Source: Ditylenchus dipsaci
Lineage: Eukaryota > Nematoda > Chromadorea > Rhabditida > Anguinidae
Length of the DNA stretch: 64,000 bases
Direction: 5' to 3'
NCBI GenBank assembly: GCA_004194705.1
Contig: SADC01000850.1
Coordinates: 1 to 64,000 of the forward strand
The notes under the pieces were generated by a model. That model made no database searches. It was not told the origin of the DNA and worked only from the letters and a program-made list of their open reading frames with translations. The first letter of the stretch is position 1. Every line of letters begins with the position of its first letter. The translations under genes were made by a program, and so were the position numbers. Shown in pieces: positions 62,453-64,000 of this stretch.

Positions 62453-62886
62453 CAGTAAAGTGTCAATGACCCGACATCCCTCGAGTTCATTCCACCTAGG
62501 GTCCGACACTTTTTACCCCAACTTTCGAAAGCTTTTAAAATTATGTTTTGACAGTCTGGTGCCAAATATCGTAAGGATTCCGATTTTAACGGTTGTTTTT
62601 TTATAATGCTTGAATTTTGACACTTAAAAACCAAAATTCCAATAACCTGACCCCATTTTTTTCAAATAGCCATCCTTTTTAAAATAGTGCTATCGGAATT
62701 TTGGTTTTTAAATGTCCATACTTGAGGATTTTTTAAAAACAACAGAGAAATTAGAATCTTTATGATATTTGGCACCAGACTGCCAAAACATAATTTTCAA
62801 AAACCTTCGAAAATTGGGGTAAAAAAAGTGTCGGAACTTAGGTGGGAACGAACTCAAGGGGATCTTAGGTTATCGGCACTCGACTG
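62453..62886. mobile_element. CAGTCRA fold-back element, cassette CCAATAACCTGACACC
   Basis: TA-flanked, 434 bp. Left CAGTAAAGTGTCAATGACCC, right reversed CAGTCGAGTGCCGATAACCT. Central AATTCCAATAACCTGACCCC and its diverged reverse (about 62685). Constant arms CCACCTAGGGTCCGACACTT, GACAGTCTGGTGCCAAATAT, GTAAGGATTCCGATTTT. It starts 42 bp after the aminopeptidase stop codon. Confidence 0.9.
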
Positions 62887-63035
62887 TAGTTTAGAAAAAA
62901 ATGTAAATATAATTTATTTATAAAGAGCTTGTTTATTTACTTGAAATTAATAAAACTACAGCTTTTTTCAGAAAATCAAGCTCATAGTCAAAAAATTCGG
63001 CTATAGACAGAAATAGGAATGGCAAACTTCGTTTA

Positions 63036-63450
63036 TGGCTCATTTACAAACGTTGTCGTTGGAAAAAATGTTTTATAACGGCACTTTTACGCCAACGACA
63101 ACGCCAAGGACGACGACAACGACAACGACGAACTATTATAAAAAATCCAACGACACGCCAACGACTACGAAATTTTTTCTTTCAAGTGGAGAAGTTTTGC
63201 ATTTTAAGTCAGAATTTTAAGGATTAACTTAATTCTCCACACGTTTTCCCTCGAAATCTCGGCTGAAAATGCGAAATTCGTCAATTTTGAATGAAAAATT
63301 TCGTTGTCGTCGTCGTTGTCGTTGGCGTTGTCGTTGGATTTTTTATAAATAGGTCGTCGTTGTCGTTGTCGTCGTCATTGGCGAAAAAAAGGGTAAAAAA
63401 GTATTCCAACGACAACGACGACGACAACGACAATGTTTATAAATGAGCCA
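63036..63450. mobile_element. fold-back element with CAACGAC arms
   Basis: TGGCTCATTTACAAACGTTG at the left, reversed TGGCTCATTTATAAACATTG at the right, both flanked by TTA. The arms contain (CAACGA)n/(GTCGTTGTCGTC)n arrays in mirror orientation. Centre is plain AT-rich sequence. A Thr-rich 61-codon frame is array-derived. Confidence 0.82.
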
Positions 63451-64000
63451 TTAGAAAAGTTGTGCATAAATGTTTTATGAAAAATTCACATAAAATGTGA
63501 AAAGACTGTTTTTATAAAGTCCAAATCTTCATCCCGTGCCTGAAGTATGAATATTGACAAGTGTGTCGGCCAATGAATAGGCCAAATCTAAGTAAAATCC
63601 CTCGCCGACAAAATTTGCGATAGGCGATAAACAGAATTTTGAAATTCGCTCTATAAAAATATAGTCCTTTTGAAAAACTAAAATTTCTTGAAACTATTTA
63701 TGGCAACGACGCTTTTTTCACCCGCCTTCTCTTTTTCTGTAGCATGATGAAAAGCGCTAGCACGAAAGAGCTATAATGTTTATTATGCTTCAAAAATTGA
63801 ATTGCTCAGTGTAGTTAACATGCGAGACAGATTATTCTTTATTCCAAACATATTTATTTTTACACTGATAATTCATATGGTTTGACACACTAGCGAGGCG
63901 TCTCCATACCATACTATTAGTGTAGATTAATAGCTTTAAAAATTGTAACTCTTTTTTATTTTTCAATGATTTTTTATATCTATATTTTTTGGAGTTTTCA
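63451..64000. other. intergenic, nothing recognised
   Basis: AT-rich end of the window without recognisable frames or repeats. Confidence 0.4.

Overview
This is eukaryotic nuclear DNA: AT-rich, full of spliceosomal introns (GT..AG) and crowded with small non-autonomous DNA transposons. The gene content is animal: an Integrator subunit 2 gene, a typical 2-Cys-type peroxiredoxin, an M1-family membrane aminopeptidase and rhodopsin-like seven-helix receptor exons. The receptor's TM2-TM3 block most resembles nematode chemoreceptors, and two genes have a splice acceptor directly upstream of the ATG, as expected for spliced-leader trans-splicing. A nematode or a close relative is therefore my best guess, but this is inference at low confidence.

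Layout. 0-1.6 kb: decayed hAT transposase. 1.6-16 kb: no genes seen; minisatellites, direct repeats and several fold-back elements. 16.06-18.01 kb (+): three exons of a small acidic, Cys-rich protein of unknown family. 18.05-19.54 kb: transposons nested within transposons. 19.8-25.03 kb (+): peroxiredoxin in seven exons, with a ~1 kb minisatellite in its penultimate intron. 25.2-26.6 kb (-): hydrophobic exon-like ORFs, perhaps receptor remnants. 27-30 kb: MITEs and nothing clear. 30.3-32.3 kb (-): receptor exons. 35.1-45.4 kb (-): Integrator subunit 2 in about 20 exons, with many MITEs in its introns. 46-52 kb: repeats and a second hAT remnant. 52.1-62.4 kb (+): M1 aminopeptidase in about 21 exons, including 16- and 20-nt micro-exons. 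62.4-64 kb: two more fold-back elements.

The genes do not form a functional cluster. What unites the window is its population of inverted-repeat elements. (1) A CAGTCRA..CTC family, flanked by TA, has a conserved arm plus a short variable cassette that is repeated at both ends and again, head to head, in the centre; cassettes agree within an element and differ between elements. (2) A family bounded by TTAA and AGGRGCATG has three members of 903, 232 and 814 bp. (3) hAT-type MITEs include two with perfect 8-bp target duplications. (4) A TACCGTA family, (5) a palindromic family seen three times, (6) fold-back elements whose arms are tandem arrays, (7) a mariner-type MITE, and (8) two SINE-like families with box-B-like motifs.

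All large genes contain isolated frame breaks, mostly one missing base and often at homopolymers, in otherwise well-conserved exons. I read these mainly as assembly consensus errors, but gene decay cannot be excluded from sequence alone. Exon limits were set by hand from splice signals, reading phase and family conservation.
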